33,191 nucleotides of DNA from Streptococcus mitis 17/34 (GTDB taxonomy: Bacteria > Bacillota > Bacilli > Lactobacillales > Streptococcaceae), in contig ASZZ01000018.1 of NCBI GenBank assembly GCA_000430305.1, positions 1 through 33,191 of the forward strand, given 5' to 3'. The notes beneath the pieces were generated by a model. It did no database searches. It was not told where the DNA came from and was given only the letters and a program-made list of their open reading frames with translations. Of the stretch, positions 17,118 through 26,843 are shown in pieces. A program made the translations under genes and the position numbers. How positions within the stretch are numbered: position 1 is the first letter of the stretch; each line of letters begins with the position of its first letter.

Positions 17118-20100
17118 ATGAAGGATCCATTTTTTGAAAGACGTTGTCGGTACAGTATTCGTAAGTTATCAGTAGGGGCTTGCTCGTTGATGATTGGGGC
17201 TGTTTTGTTTGCTGGTCCAGCCTTGGCTGAAGAAACTGCAGTTCCTGACAATAACGGAGCTAATACAGAGCTTGTTTCAGGAGAGAGTGAGCATCCAACT
17301 AATGAAGCTGACAAGCAGAATGCAGGGGAACATGCTGGAGAAAACAAGCTAGAAAAGGCAGAAGGAGTAGAAACAGCATCTGAAACTGCTTCGTCAGCAA
17401 GCAATGAAGCTGCAACTACTGAAACTGCAGAAGCAGCTAGCGCAGCTAAACCAGAGGAAAAAGCAAGTGAGGTGGTTGCAGAAACACCATCTTCAGAAGC
17501 AAAACCTAAGTCCGAAAAGGAAACAGAAGCAAAACCTGAAGCAGCTAGCCAAGGGGATGAGTCTAAGCCAGCAGCAGAAGCTAATAAGACTGAAAAAGAA
17601 GTCCAGCCAGATGTCCCTAAAAATACAGAAAAAACATTAAAACCAAAGGAAATCAAGTTTAATTCTTGGGAAGATTTGTTGAAATGGGAACCTGGTGCGC
17701 GTGAAGATGATGTTATCAACCGTGGTTCTGTTGCCCTCGCTCCACGTCGGACAGGTCATTTGGTAAATGAAAAAGCTAGCAAGGAAGCAAAAGTTCAAGC
17801 CCTATCAAACACCAACTCTAAAGCGAAAGACCACGCTTCTGTTGGTGGAGAAGAGTTCAAGGCTTATGCTTTTGACTATTGGCAATATCTAGATTCAATG
17901 GTCTTCTGGGAAGGTCTCGTACCAACTCCTGATGTTATTGATGCTGGTCACCGTAACGGGGTTCCTGTATATGGTACACTCTTCTTCAACTGGTCAAATA
18001 GTATCGCAGACCAAGAAAAATTTGCTGAAGTTTTGAAGCAAGACGCAGATGGTAGCTTCCCAATCGCCCGTAAATTGGTAGACATGGCCAAGTATTATGG
18101 CTATGATGCTATTTCATCAACCAAGAAACGACTGGGAATTTGGTTGAACCTCTTGGAGAAAAGATGCGCCAGTTTATGCTCTATACCAAGGAATATGCTG
18201 CTAAAGTAAACCACCCAATCAAGTATTCTTGGTACGATGCTATGACCTATAACTATGGGCGTTACCACCAAGATGGTTTGGGAGAATACAACTACCAATT
18301 CATGCAACCAGAAGGAGATAAGGTTCCAGCAGACAACTTCTTTGCTAACTTTAACTGGGATAAGGCTAAGAATGATTACACTATTGCAACTGCCAACTGG
18401 ATTGGTCGTAATCCTTATGATGTATTTGCAGGTTTGGAATTGCAGCAGGGCGGTTCCTACAAGACTAAGGTTAAATGGAATGACATTTTAGATGAAAATG
18501 GGAAATTGCGCCTTTCTCTTGGTTTATTTGCTCCAGATACCATTACAAGTTTAGGAAAAACGGGTGAAGATTATCATAAAAATGAAGACATCTTCTTTAC
18601 CGGTTACCAAGGTGACCCTACTGGTCAAAAACCAGGTGACAAAGATTGGTATGGTATTGCTAACCTAGTTGCAGACCGCACGCCAGCAGTAGGTCACACC
18701 TTTACTACTTCCTTTAATACAGGTCATGGTAGAAAATGGTTCGTAGATGGTAAGGTTTCTAAGGATTCTGAGTGGAATTACCGTTCAGTTTCAGGTGTTC
18801 TTCCGACATGGCGCTGGTGGCAAAAATCAACTGGTGATAAGTTGAAAGCAAGCTATGATTTTGAAGATGCCTATAATGGTGGAACTTCTCTCAAATTTGC
18901 AGGGGATCTTTCAGGTGCGACCAAGCAAGATGTGAATTTGTACTCTACTCGCTTGAAGGTGACAGATACAACCAAATTGCATGTTGCACACAAAGGAGGC
19001 AAGGGAACCAAGGTTTATGTAGAATTTGCAACCAAGAAAGATTATACCTACGGCGATGAAGCTGCCCGTAAAGAATTGACAGTTTCAGATAACTGGACTA
19101 CCGATGATTTTGATTTGAGTGCCTTAGCAGGTAAAACAATCTACGGTATTAAACTGTATTTTGAAAATGACAAAGACTTAAAAGGCTATCAATTCAATCT
19201 GGGGCAATTGACCATCAGCAATAATCAAGATGCTCCTCAGGCTCCGACAACAGTAGCTGTAGCCAAACAGGTTCTTAAAAATGCCCAAGAAGCAGAAGCG
19301 GTTGTGCAATTTGAAGGAAACAAGGATGCAGATTTCTATGAAGTTTACGAAAAAGATGGAGACAGCTGGAAATTACTAACTGGTTCATCTTCTACAACTA
19401 TTTATCTACCAAAAGTTAGCCGTTCAGCAAGTGCTCAAGGTACAACTCAAGAACTGAAGGTTGTAGCCGTTGGTAAAAATGGGGTTCGTTCAGAAGCTGC
19501 AACAACAACCTTTAATTGGGGTATGACTGTAAAAGATACCAGTCTACCAAAACCACTAGCTGAAAATATTGTTCCGGGTGCAACTGTTATTGATAGTACT
19601 TTCCCTAAGACTGAAGGTGGGGAAGGAATTGAAGGTATGTTGAACGGTACCATTACCAGTCTGTCTGACAAGTGGTCTTCTGGACAATTAAGTGGTAGTG
19701 TGGATATTCGTTTGACCCAGCCACGCACAGTTGTTAGATGGGTGATGGACCATGCTGGAGCTGGTGGAGAATCTGTAAACGACGGTTTGATGAACACCAA
19801 AGACTTTGACCTTTATTATAAAGATGCGGATGGTCAATGGAAGTTGGCTAAGGAAGTTCGTGGCAATAAAGCCCATGTTACAGATATTACCCTTGATAAA
19901 CCTATCACAGCTCAAGATTGGCGCTTGAATGTCGTTACTTCTGACAATGGAACTCCATGGAAGGCTATTCGTATCTATAACTGGAAAATGTATGAAAAGC
20001 TTGATACAGAAAGTGTCAATATTCCGATGGCCAAGGCTGCAGCTCGTACTTTAGGCAATAACAAGGTACAAGTTGGCTTTGCAGACGTACCAGCTGGAGC

Positions 20101-22237
20101 TACCATTAACGTTTATGACAATCCAAATTCTCAAACTCCGCTTGCAACCTTGAAGAGTGAAGTTGGAGGTGACCTAGCAAGTTCACCATTGGATTTGACA
20201 AATCAATCTGGTCTTCTTTACTATCGTACTCAGTTGCCAGGCAAGGAAATTAGTAATGTCCTTGCAGTTACTGTTCCGAAAGATGATAGAAGAATCAAGT
20301 CAGTCAGCCTAGAAGCAGGACCTAAGAAAACAAGTTATGCTGAAGGGGAAGATTTGGACCTTAGAGGTGGTGTTCTTCGAGTTCAGTATGAAGGAGGAGC
20401 TGAGGACGAACTCATTCGCCTAACTCACGCAGGTGTATCAGTATCAGGCTTCGATACTCATCATAAGGGAGAACAAAATCTTACTTTGCAATATTTGGGA
20501 CAACCGGTAAATGCTAATTTGTCAGTGACTGTTACTAGCCAAGATGAAGCAAGTCCGAAAACTGTTTTGGGAATTGAAGTAAGTCAGGAACCCAAAAAAG
20601 ATTACCTAGTTGGGGATAGCTTAGACTTGTCTGAAGGACGCTTTGCAGTGGCTTATAGCAATGACACTATGGAAGAACATTCCTTTGCTGATGAAGGGGT
20701 TGAAATTACTGGTTACGATGCTCAAAAGACTGGTCGTCAAACTTTGACGCTTCATTACCAAGGACGCGAAGTTAATTTTGATGTTTTGGTCTCTCCAAAG
20801 GCTGCAGTTAACGACGAGTACCTCAAACAAGAAATTACTGCTGTCCAAGGTCGTCAGTCAACGGTTGCTTATACCTTCTCCAGTGAGGACAAACAAGCGA
20901 CGCTACTAGAGAAGCTCAATGGAGCGAAAGTTGTTGCAGAAAACCATGGTGCCAGTCAAGAAGACGTTAATCAGGCTTTGAATGAATTGAAACAAGCAGG
21001 CGCAAACTTGGATGGCAATCAGCGTTATGAGGCTGCTAGGAAAGAATTAGAAAGTTTACTCGAATCCATCCGCGAAAAATATCCTCAATCAGAATTAATT
21101 GCGCAAGCAGAGGCTTTGTTGGTCTCACAAGCACCAACTCCACAAGCTTTTGCGGACATGAAAGAACAGCTGAATAAGAAACTAGCTCCTGCAGCAGAAA
21201 GCCATCACGTTGGTAGCCAGGATCCAAATGAAGTAGCCCCAACAGTTGAAGCCCTCTCTGGACTAGTTGTGGAAACTGAAACAATAGCCTTCGAACGTCA
21301 AGAGCGCCCAAATGCAAGCCTTCTTAAAGGTCAACATCAACTAGTTCAAGAGGGAGTTGAGGGACAAATTCGTCACTTGATTGAAGTAGATAGCCAAGAG
21401 AAACGCACTCTTCGTTTAACAGAGGTAATTAAAGAAGCTGTTCCAGAAATTACTGAGATTGGAACAAAAGTTCTTTCAAGTAAGGAACCAACTGAAGGTG
21501 TCAAGAATTTGGTTGTGAATACTCCGAAATTAGAAGTTGAAGAGACAAGTCTTGCCTTCGAACACCAAGAACGTCCAAATCCAAATCTCCCAGTCGGTCA
21601 ACGTCGACTTGTCCAAGCAGGAGTTGAGGGGCAAATTCGTCGCTTGATTGAAGTAGATAGTCAAGGCAATCGTACGCTTCGCGCTACAGAAGTTTTGAAA
21701 GAAGCAAGTCCTGAAATTGTAGAAGTAGGTACTGGTCTCATCCCTGCCAATCCAGCACCACAAAACACAGACCTTCCAAAACCTTCTAATCAACCAGCTC
21801 AACCAGCGTCTGACCAACAAAAGGCTCCTAAATTGGAAGTCCAAGAGGAAAAGATTGCTTTTGACCGTCAAGAGCATGAAAATGCTGAGATGCTAGTTGG
21901 GGAACAACGAGTCATCATACAGGGACGAGATGGTCTATTAAGACATGTCTTTGAAGTTGATGAAAACGGTCAGCGTCGCCTTCGTTCAACAGAAGTCATC
22001 CAAGAAGCGATTCCAGAAATTGTTGAAATTGGCACAAAAGTAAAAACTGAACCAGCAGTAGCGCCTACACAAGAAAAACCAGCCCAAAATACGGCAGTTA
22101 AATCAGAAGAAGCAAGCAAACAATTGCCAAATACAGGAACAGTTGATGCCAATGAAGCTCTAATAGCAGGCTTGGCCAGCCTTGGTCTTGCTAGTTTAGC
22201 CTTGACCTTGAAACAGAAAAAAGAAGATGAAGATTAA
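17118..22237 (+). pseudogene. endoD: LPXTG cell-wall endo-beta-N-acetylglucosaminidase EndoD (GH85), one-base frameshift
   Basis: Repaired, the protein has about 1706 residues. It has a YSIRK signal, an Ala/Glu/Lys-rich linker (to about 17640) and a GH85 domain (to about 18825). Then come sugar-binding-like beta modules, including a discoidin-like one around 19550-20000. Two bacterial Ig-like repeats (about 20287-20800), a helical segment, three G5-type repeats and LPNTG (22124-22138) complete it. GH85 enzymes cut between the two core GlcNAc units of N-glycans. One G is missing at 18108 (GATGCTAT for GATGGCTAT). Repair restores YYGYDGYFINQET, placing Asn and Glu of the FINQE motif at residues 335 and 337, the catalytic positions I recall for pneumococcal EndoD. 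Unrepaired, the first frame ends at 18209 without the catalytic pair, and the second part lacks a signal peptide. The start has AGGAGGAG. No terminator separates it from pgk. Confidence 0.92.
21268..22041 (+). repeat. Three G5-type repeats in EndoD
   Basis: Units begin near 21268, 21532 and 21829. Each encodes about 67 residues with the shared pattern EEIAFERQERPN, GxxRLVQxGVEGQIRRLIEVD, TEVIKEAxPEIVEIGT. G5 modules are adhesive or wall-proximal spacers in surface hydrolases. Protein identity is clear; the DNA is moderately diverged. Confidence 0.85.
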
Positions 22238-22281
22238 ATATCGAAAAATCTTGTGAAATCTTTCCTTATATTTCCAAAGTG

Positions 22282-22290
22282 TGATATAAT
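22282..22290 (+). promoter_or_regulatory. Extended -10 promoter of pgk
   Basis: TGATATAAT (22282-22290) is an extended -10 with a perfect hexamer, 37 bases before the start codon. The -35 is weak. The strong AAAGGGG ribosome site fits a highly expressed gene. Confidence 0.75.
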
Positions 22291-22326
22291 AGTTTCGAAT
22301 AAAATAAATAAAGGGGTTTTTGTAAC

Positions 22327-23523
22327 ATGGCAAAACTTACTGTTAAAGACGTTGACTTGAAAGGTAAAAAAGTCCTCGTTCGTGTTGACTTCAACGTACC
22401 ATTGAAAGATGGCGTAATCACTAACGACAACCGTATCACAGCAGCTCTTCCAACTATTAAGTACATCATCGAACAAGGTGGACGTGCAATTCTTTTCTCT
22501 CACCTTGGACGTGTGAAAGAAGAAGCTGATAAAGCTGGTAAATCACTTGCTCCTGTAGCAGCTGACTTGGCAGCAAAACTTGGTCAAGATGTTGTTTTCC
22601 CAGGTGTCACTCGTGGTGCTGAATTGGAAGCAGCAATCAACGCTCTTGAAGATGGACAAGTTCTCTTGGTTGAAAACACTCGTTACGAAGATGTTGACGG
22701 CAAAAAAGAATCTAAAAACGATCCTGAACTTGGTAAATACTGGGCATCACTTGGAGATGGTATCTTCGTAAACGATGCATTCGGTACAGCTCACCGTGCA
22801 CACGCATCTAACGTTGGTATTTCAGCAAACGTTGAAAAAGCAGTTGCTGGTTTCCTTCTTGAAAACGAAATTGCCTACATCCAAGAAGCAGTTGAAACTC
22901 CAGAACGTCCATTCGTAGCGATCCTTGGTGGTTCAAAAGTTTCAGACAAGATTGGTGTTATCGAAAACTTGCTTGAAAAAGCTGATAAAGTCCTTATCGG
23001 TGGTGGTATGACTTACACATTCTACAAAGCACAAGGTATCGAAATCGGTAACTCACTTGTAGAAGAAGACAAATTGGATGTTGCGAAAGCTCTTCTTGAA
23101 AAAGCAAACGGTAAATTGATCTTGCCAGTTGACTCAAAAGAAGCTAACGCATTTGCTGGTTATACTGAAGTGCGTGACACCGAAGGTGAAGCAGTTTCTG
23201 AAGGCTTCCTTGGTCTTGACATCGGTCCAAAATCTATCGCTAAATTTGACGAAGCTTTGACTGGTGCCAAAACAGTTGTATGGAACGGACCTATGGGTGT
23301 ATTTGAAAACCCAGACTTCCAAGCTGGTACAATCGGTGTGATGGACGCTATCGTGAAACAACCAGGCGTTAAATCAATCATCGGTGGTGGTGACTCAGCT
23401 GCCGCAGCTATCAACCTTGGACGTGCAGACAAGTTCTCATGGATCTCTACTGGTGGTGGAGCATCAATGGAACTTCTTGAAGGTAAAGTTCTTCCAGGAC
23501 TTGCAGCCTTGACAGAAAAATAA
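22327..23523 (+). CDS. pgk: Phosphoglycerate kinase
   Basis: A 398-residue glycolytic enzyme that makes ATP from 1,3-bisphosphoglycerate. Substrate-binding [20 protein letters not shown], the [11 protein letters not shown] segment, the hinge [11 protein letters not shown] and the nucleotide motif GGGDSAAAA are all intact. Length is normal. Codon use is strongly biased (for example CTT, GAA, AAA, GGT, AAC), typical of highly expressed streptococcal genes and clearly different from the adhesin gene nearby. It has its own promoter and terminator. Confidence 0.98.
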   Translation: MAKLTVKDVDLKGKKVLVRVDFNVPLKDGVITNDNRITAALPTIKYIIEQGGRAILFSHLGRVKEEADKAGKSLAPVAADLAAKLGQDVVFPGVTRGAELEAAINALEDGQVLLVENTRYEDVDGKKESKNDPELGKYWASLGDGIFVNDAFGTAHRAHASNVGISANVEKAVAGFLLENEIAYIQEAVETPERPFVAILGGSKVSDKIGVIENLLEKADKVLIGGGMTYTFYKAQGIEIGNSLVEEDKLDVAKALLEKANGKLILPVDSKEANAFAGYTEVRDTEGEAVSEGFLGLDIGPKSIAKFDEALTGAKTVVWNGPMGVFENPDFQAGTIGVMDAIVKQPGVKSIIGGGDSAAAAINLGRADKFSWISTGGGASMELLEGKVLPGLAALTEK

Positions 23524-23544
23524 GATTAACTAAATGAATCAAGG

Positions 23545-23575
23545 AAGAGGGGAATGAAAGTTCCTCTTTTCTTTT
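23545..23575 (+). terminator. Terminator of pgk
   Basis: AAGAGG (23545-23550) pairs with CCTCTT (23563-23568), extended by GGAA/TTCC-type pairs, followed by a T-rich run, about 20 bases after the stop. Confidence 0.75.
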
Positions 23576-23629
23576 ACTGAAAATAAAAACGCTTCCTCTC
23601 AACTATTGCTCATAAAATCACCTAATTTA

Positions 23630-23638
23630 TGATAAAAT
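23630..23638 (+). promoter_or_regulatory. Extended -10 promoter of the FUSC-like gene
   Basis: TGATAAAAT (23630-23638) lies 21 bases before the ATG; the -35 is weak. The transcript would be short-leadered. Confidence 0.5.
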
Positions 23639-23658
23639 GGAAATAGAAAGTTGAGATT

Positions 23659-24186
23659 ATGAGTTATTTTAAAAAATATAAATTCGATAAATCCCAGTTC
23701 AAACTTGGTATGCGAACCTTTAAAACAGGTATTGCTGTTTTTCTAGTTCTCTTGATTTTTGGCTTTTTTGGTTGGAAAGGTCTTCAAATTGGTGCTTTGA
23801 CAGCCGTTTTTAGCCTGAGGGAGAGTTTTGATAAGAGTGTTCATTTTGGGACTTCGCGTATTCTAGGAAATAGTATCGGTGGCCTCTATGCCCTGGTCTT
23901 CTTCCTATTAAATACCGTTTTCCATGAAGCATTTTGGGTAACCTTGGTTGTTGTTCCTATCTGCACCATGTTAACCATTATGACAAATGTAGCTATGAAT
24001 AACAAAGCAGGTGTTATCGGTGGTGTAGCAGCCATGTTAATCATTACCCTATCGATTCCTACTGGAGAAACGATTTTGTACGTGTTTGCGCGTGTATCAG
24101 AAACGTTTATGGGAGTTTTTGTTGCAATTCTCGTAAATTACGATATTGATCGTATTCGTCTCTTTTTAGAGAAAAAAGAAAAATAA
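23659..24186 (+). CDS. FUSC / aromatic-acid-exporter-like membrane protein
   Basis: A 175-residue membrane protein with about four or five hydrophobic segments. These include AVFLVLLIFGFFGW, ALVFFLLNTVF, VTLVVVPICTMLTI and GVIGGVAAMLIITLSI. Conserved features are the N-terminal MRTFKTGIAVFL, RESFDKSVHFGTSRILGNSIGG and the final NYDIDRIR. This pattern matches the DUF939/FUSC family related to aromatic acid exporters, here in a half-length form without a large cytoplasmic domain. Substrate unknown. Its stop codon lies inside the extended GlnR palindrome, so the glnR control region starts right at the end of this gene. Confidence 0.75.
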   Translation: MSYFKKYKFDKSQFKLGMRTFKTGIAVFLVLLIFGFFGWKGLQIGALTAVFSLRESFDKSVHFGTSRILGNSIGGLYALVFFLLNTVFHEAFWVTLVVVPICTMLTIMTNVAMNNKAGVIGGVAAMLIITLSIPTGETILYVFARVSETFMGVFVAILVNYDIDRIRLFLEKKEK

Positions 24187-24206
24187 TGTTACATTTTATA
24201 ACATTA
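24184..24206. promoter_or_regulatory. GlnR operator
   Basis: TGTTA-N7-TAACA at 24187-24203 is a perfect TGTNAN7TNACA GlnR box, and the palindrome extends to TAATGTTA/TAACATTA (24184-24191, 24199-24206). It ends 4 bases before the -35 element of the glnR promoter. It is the expected site of GlnR autoregulation. Confidence 0.92.
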
Positions 24207-24210
24207 TCAA

Positions 24211-24239
24211 TTGACGTTTGTCTTTTTTTAGACTATAAT
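24211..24239 (+). promoter_or_regulatory. Promoter of glnRA
   Basis: TTGACG (24211-24216), 17-base spacer and perfect TATAAT (24234-24239), 23 bases before glnR. Confidence 0.9.
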
Positions 24240-24262
24240 AGACAGAAAGAAGGAAATTGTAA

Positions 24263-24619
24263 ATGAAGGAAAAAGAATTTCGCCGAAACATGGCTGTTTT
24301 TCCTATTGGCAGTGTTATGAAGTTGACAGATCTATCGGCGCGTCAGATTCGTTATTATGAAGATCAAGAGTTGATTAAGCCTGATCGAAACGAAGGGAAC
24401 CGTCGCATGTATTCCTTGAATGACATGGATCGTTTGCTCGAAATCAAAGATTATATCTCTGAAGGTTATAATATCGCTGCCATTAAGAAAAAATATGCTG
24501 AACGTGAAGCGAAGTCCAAGAAAGTGGTGAGTCAGACTGAGGTGCGTCGTGCACTTCACAATGAACTTCTCCAACAGGGGCGTTTTGCTTCAGTACGATC
24601 ACCTTTTGGTCGCGGTTAG
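24263..24619 (+). CDS. glnR: MerR-family nitrogen regulator GlnR
   Basis: A 118-residue repressor. The N-terminal MerR helix-turn-helix (MKLTDLSARQIRYYEDQELIKP, DRNEGNRRMYS) is followed by a dimerisation helix and a C-terminal tail (ELLQQGRFAS) of the type that in GlnR is sensitive to feedback-inhibited glutamine synthetase. It represses nitrogen genes when glutamine is plentiful. Its own box lies just upstream and glnA just downstream (36-base gap), the standard autoregulated operon. A small GC hairpin (24612-24627) spans its stop codon. Confidence 0.96.
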   Translation: MKEKEFRRNMAVFPIGSVMKLTDLSARQIRYYEDQELIKPDRNEGNRRMYSLNDMDRLLEIKDYISEGYNIAAIKKKYAEREAKSKKVVSQTEVRRALHNELLQQGRFASVRSPFGRG

Positions 24620-24627
24620 GCAACCGC
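24612..24627 (+). other. Small hairpin across the glnR stop
   Basis: GCGGTT (24612-24617), loop AGGC, AACCGC (24622-24627): a perfect 6-bp GC-rich stem containing the TAG stop and lacking a T-run. It could tune glnA expression or mRNA stability, but nothing more can be said. Confidence 0.4.
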
Positions 24628-24655
24628 AAGTAGTCATAGATTAAGGAGAAAACTC

Positions 24656-26002
24656 ATGCCAATCACAGCTGCAGATATTCGTCGTGAAGTCAAGGAAAAA
24701 AATGTTACCTTTATTCGTCTCATGTTCTCAGATATTTTGGGAACCATGAAAAACGTCGAAATTCCTGCTACAGATGAACAGTTAGATAAAGTCTTGTCAA
24801 ACAAGGCGATGTTTGATGGATCTTCTATTGAAGGTTTTGTACGTATCAATGAGTCAGATATGTACTTGTACCCAGACTTGGATACATGGACAGTCTTCCC
24901 TTGGGGGGATGAAAATGGAAGTGTTGCAGGTTTAATCTGTGATGTCTATACAACAGAAGGTGAACCATTTGCAGGTGACCCTCGTGGCAATTTGAAACGA
25001 GCTCTTCGTCACATGGAAGAAGTAGGATTCAAATCTTTCAACCTTGGACCCGAGCCAGAATTCTTCCTGTTTAAGTTGGATGAAAATGGAGACCCAACAC
25101 TTGAAGTAAATGACAAGGGTGGCTACTTTGATTTGGCGCCTACGGACCTTGCGGACAACACACGTCGTGAGATTGTGAATGTCTTGACCAAAATGGGATT
25201 TGAAGTAGAAGCGAGTCACCACGAGGTTGCGGTTGGACAACATGAGATTGACTTTAAGTACGATGAAGTTCTCCGTGCTTGTGATAAGATTCAAATTTTT
25301 AAACTTGTTGTTAAAACCATTGCTCGTAAACATGGACTTTACGCAACCTTTATGGCTAAACCAAAATTTGGTATTGCTGGATCAGGTATGCACTGTAATA
25401 TGTCCTTGTTTGATGCAGAAGGAAATAACGCCTTCTTTGATCCAAATGATCCAAAAGGAATGCAGTTGTCAGAAACAGCTTATCATTTCCTTGGTGGTTT
25501 GATCAAACATGCCTACAACTATACAGCTATCATGAACCCAACCGTTAACTCATACAAACGTTTGGTGCCAGGCTACGAAGCCCCTGTTTACATCGCTTGG
25601 GCAGGTCGTAATCGTTCGCCACTTGTGCGCGTGCCTGCTTCACGTGGTATGGGAACTCGTCTTGAGTTGCGTTCAGTGGATCCGATGGCAAACCCATACA
25701 TCGCTATGGCGGTTCTTTTGGAAGTTGGTTTGCATGGTATTGAAAATAAAATCGAAGCACCAGCTCCTATCGAAGAAAATATCTATATCATGACAGCTGA
25801 AGAGCGTAAGGAAGCTGGAATTACTGACCTCCCATCAACGCTTCACAACGCTTTGAAAGCTTTGACTGAAGATGAAGTGGTCAAGGCTGCCCTAGGGGAT
25901 CACATATACACTAGCTTCCTTGAAGCGAAACGTATCGAGTGGGCTAGCTATGCAACCTTCGTTTCACAATGGGAAGTTGATAATTATTTAGATTTATACT
26001 AA
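24656..26002 (+). CDS. glnA: Glutamine synthetase type I
   Basis: A 448-residue enzyme joining ammonia to glutamate with ATP. The metal and substrate motifs are intact: [51 protein letters not shown] and RSPLVRVP. The short length and lack of an adenylylation loop fit the Gram-positive GSI-alpha type, controlled by feedback inhibition and GlnR. Ribosome site AAGGAG precedes the ATG. A strong terminator follows. Confidence 0.97.
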   Translation: MPITAADIRREVKEKNVTFIRLMFSDILGTMKNVEIPATDEQLDKVLSNKAMFDGSSIEGFVRINESDMYLYPDLDTWTVFPWGDENGSVAGLICDVYTTEGEPFAGDPRGNLKRALRHMEEVGFKSFNLGPEPEFFLFKLDENGDPTLEVNDKGGYFDLAPTDLADNTRREIVNVLTKMGFEVEASHHEVAVGQHEIDFKYDEVLRACDKIQIFKLVVKTIARKHGLYATFMAKPKFGIAGSGMHCNMSLFDAEGNNAFFDPNDPKGMQLSETAYHFLGGLIKHAYNYTAIMNPTVNSYKRLVPGYEAPVYIAWAGRNRSPLVRVPASRGMGTRLELRSVDPMANPYIAMAVLLEVGLHGIENKIEAPAPIEENIYIMTAEERKEAGITDLPSTLHNALKALTEDEVVKAALGDHIYTSFLEAKRIEWASYATFVSQWEVDNYLDLY

Positions 26003-26010
26003 TGGCATAG

Positions 26011-26040
26011 AAAAGGTTGTCCGTTTGGGCAACCTTTTTA
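26011..26040 (+). terminator. Terminator of glnRA
   Basis: AAAAGGTTGTCC pairs with GGGCAACCTTTT (12 bp with one G-U), loop GTTT, then T's. The RUP-like repeat starts at the very next base. Confidence 0.95.
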
Positions 26041-26141
26041 TACTCTTCAAATAACGTCAGCCTTATCTGCAACCTCAAAGCTATACTTTGAGCAGTCTGC
26101 GGCTAGCTTCCTAGTTTGCTCTTTGATTTTCATTGGGGATA
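26041..26141. repeat. RUP-like intergenic repeat, copy 2
   Basis: A 101-base element beginning TACTCTTCAAATAACGTCAG and ending GATTTTCATTGGGGATA. It shares the core CTGCAACCTCAAA, GCGGCTAG-TTCCTAGTTTGCTCTTTGATTTT with copy 1 but has lost about 15 bases near its left end and has a degraded right end. It abuts the glnA terminator. Confidence 0.7.
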
Positions 26142-26200
26142 AGTTTATTATAGTAGATTGGAAGATAATGAATTGAATCTAGGATAGTCCAAAATAATTC

Positions 26201-26473
26201 CTAACAATGTTTTAGAAGTCGTGTTATACTATTGCAACTTAAACATGATATAGTGTTTTCATATTGCTCATACTCTTCTATTTTCCTTGAGTATCAGCTA
26301 TAAAGATCGATTACAATATGTCTTTTATGCGCTTCAGTTAGATGAGTGTAATAGATGAGAAGTTTTCTTATTTTTTCTTGAATTGAGGTTTTATCGTCTA
26401 TAGTATGCTGTAATCTACATGAATATAAGGTGTGTTTGTCATAAATTGATTTGATGCATTTGATGTTTTTATA
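26201..26473 (-). pseudogene. Possible decayed coding remnant, family not recognised
   Basis: On the minus strand 26473-26297 is open for 59 codons with coding-like composition (LQHTIDDKTSIQEKIRKLL, HLTEAHKRHIVIDLYS). It stops, and the same frame then stays open for about 30 more codons (YSRKIEEYEQYENTISCLSC) to 26201. There is no start codon or ribosome site, and a stop precedes it. It may be the remains of a regulator or transposase gene, or chance. Confidence 0.2.
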
Positions 26474-26589
26474 TTAAATTTTCTGATATTTCTTTAATAA
26501 GGATAATTGCTATTTTTGTAAAAATCAAGCTACTAAAATTTTATGGTTTAGTCCTAGTTAGTAAATATACAAATTCATACATAGAGAGT

Positions 26590-26637
26590 AGTTCCACTGC
26601 TTGCATATATATATGCAAGCGGTGGAACTTATTTTAT
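26590..26637 (+). terminator. Strong orphan hairpin upstream of the adhesin
   Basis: Arms 26590-26609 and 26610-26629 are reverse complements over 20 bases with one T-G pair, followed by TATTTTAT. It has the form of an intrinsic terminator but no gene ends nearby; the glnA terminator is 550 bases upstream. It could end a small RNA or isolate the adhesin promoter. Confidence 0.6.
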
Positions 26638-26773
26638 CCATACAGGAATCAATAGTTTAAAGATTTTTTGTCATGTATTAATCGCTCTTTTTTCAAAGAA
26701 AATCTTACTATTCTAGGAACTGCTTTGTTATAAAAATACTATATAGTTGTTAATTATTTATTACAGATATCAT

Positions 26774-26802
26774 TTTACTATATCAATTTATTATGATAAA
26801 CT
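26774..26802 (+). promoter_or_regulatory. Candidate promoter of the giant adhesin gene
   Basis: TTTACT (26774-26779), 17-base spacer, TAAACT (26797-26802) with an extended TG two bases upstream (26794-26795). It is 42 bases before the ATG. Both hexamers are imperfect. Confidence 0.5.
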
Positions 26803-26843
26803 ATATGTAGTTATGTCATTTTAAAAATAGAAAGGAAAAATTT

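Larger units (their letters stand above)
26142..26843. other. Long gene-poor stretch upstream of the giant adhesin
   Basis: About 700 AT-rich bases without an intact gene. They hold a possible decayed frame on the minus strand (26201-26473), a 40-base hairpin (26590-26629) and the adhesin promoter (26774-26802). Nothing else is supported. Confidence 0.6.

Noticed and set aside
17105-17719. Minus-strand 204-codon frame rich in Ser and Ala
   Set aside because: Antisense to the Ala/Glu/Lys-rich linker of EndoD; composition is a mirror of that bias.
3118-18108. Programmed ribosomal frameshifting or phase variation explaining the six breaks
   Set aside because: The runs are short (one to four bases), lack slippery heptamers or stimulatory hairpins that I can see, and occur in unrelated genes. 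Kept only as a remote alternative for scpA.
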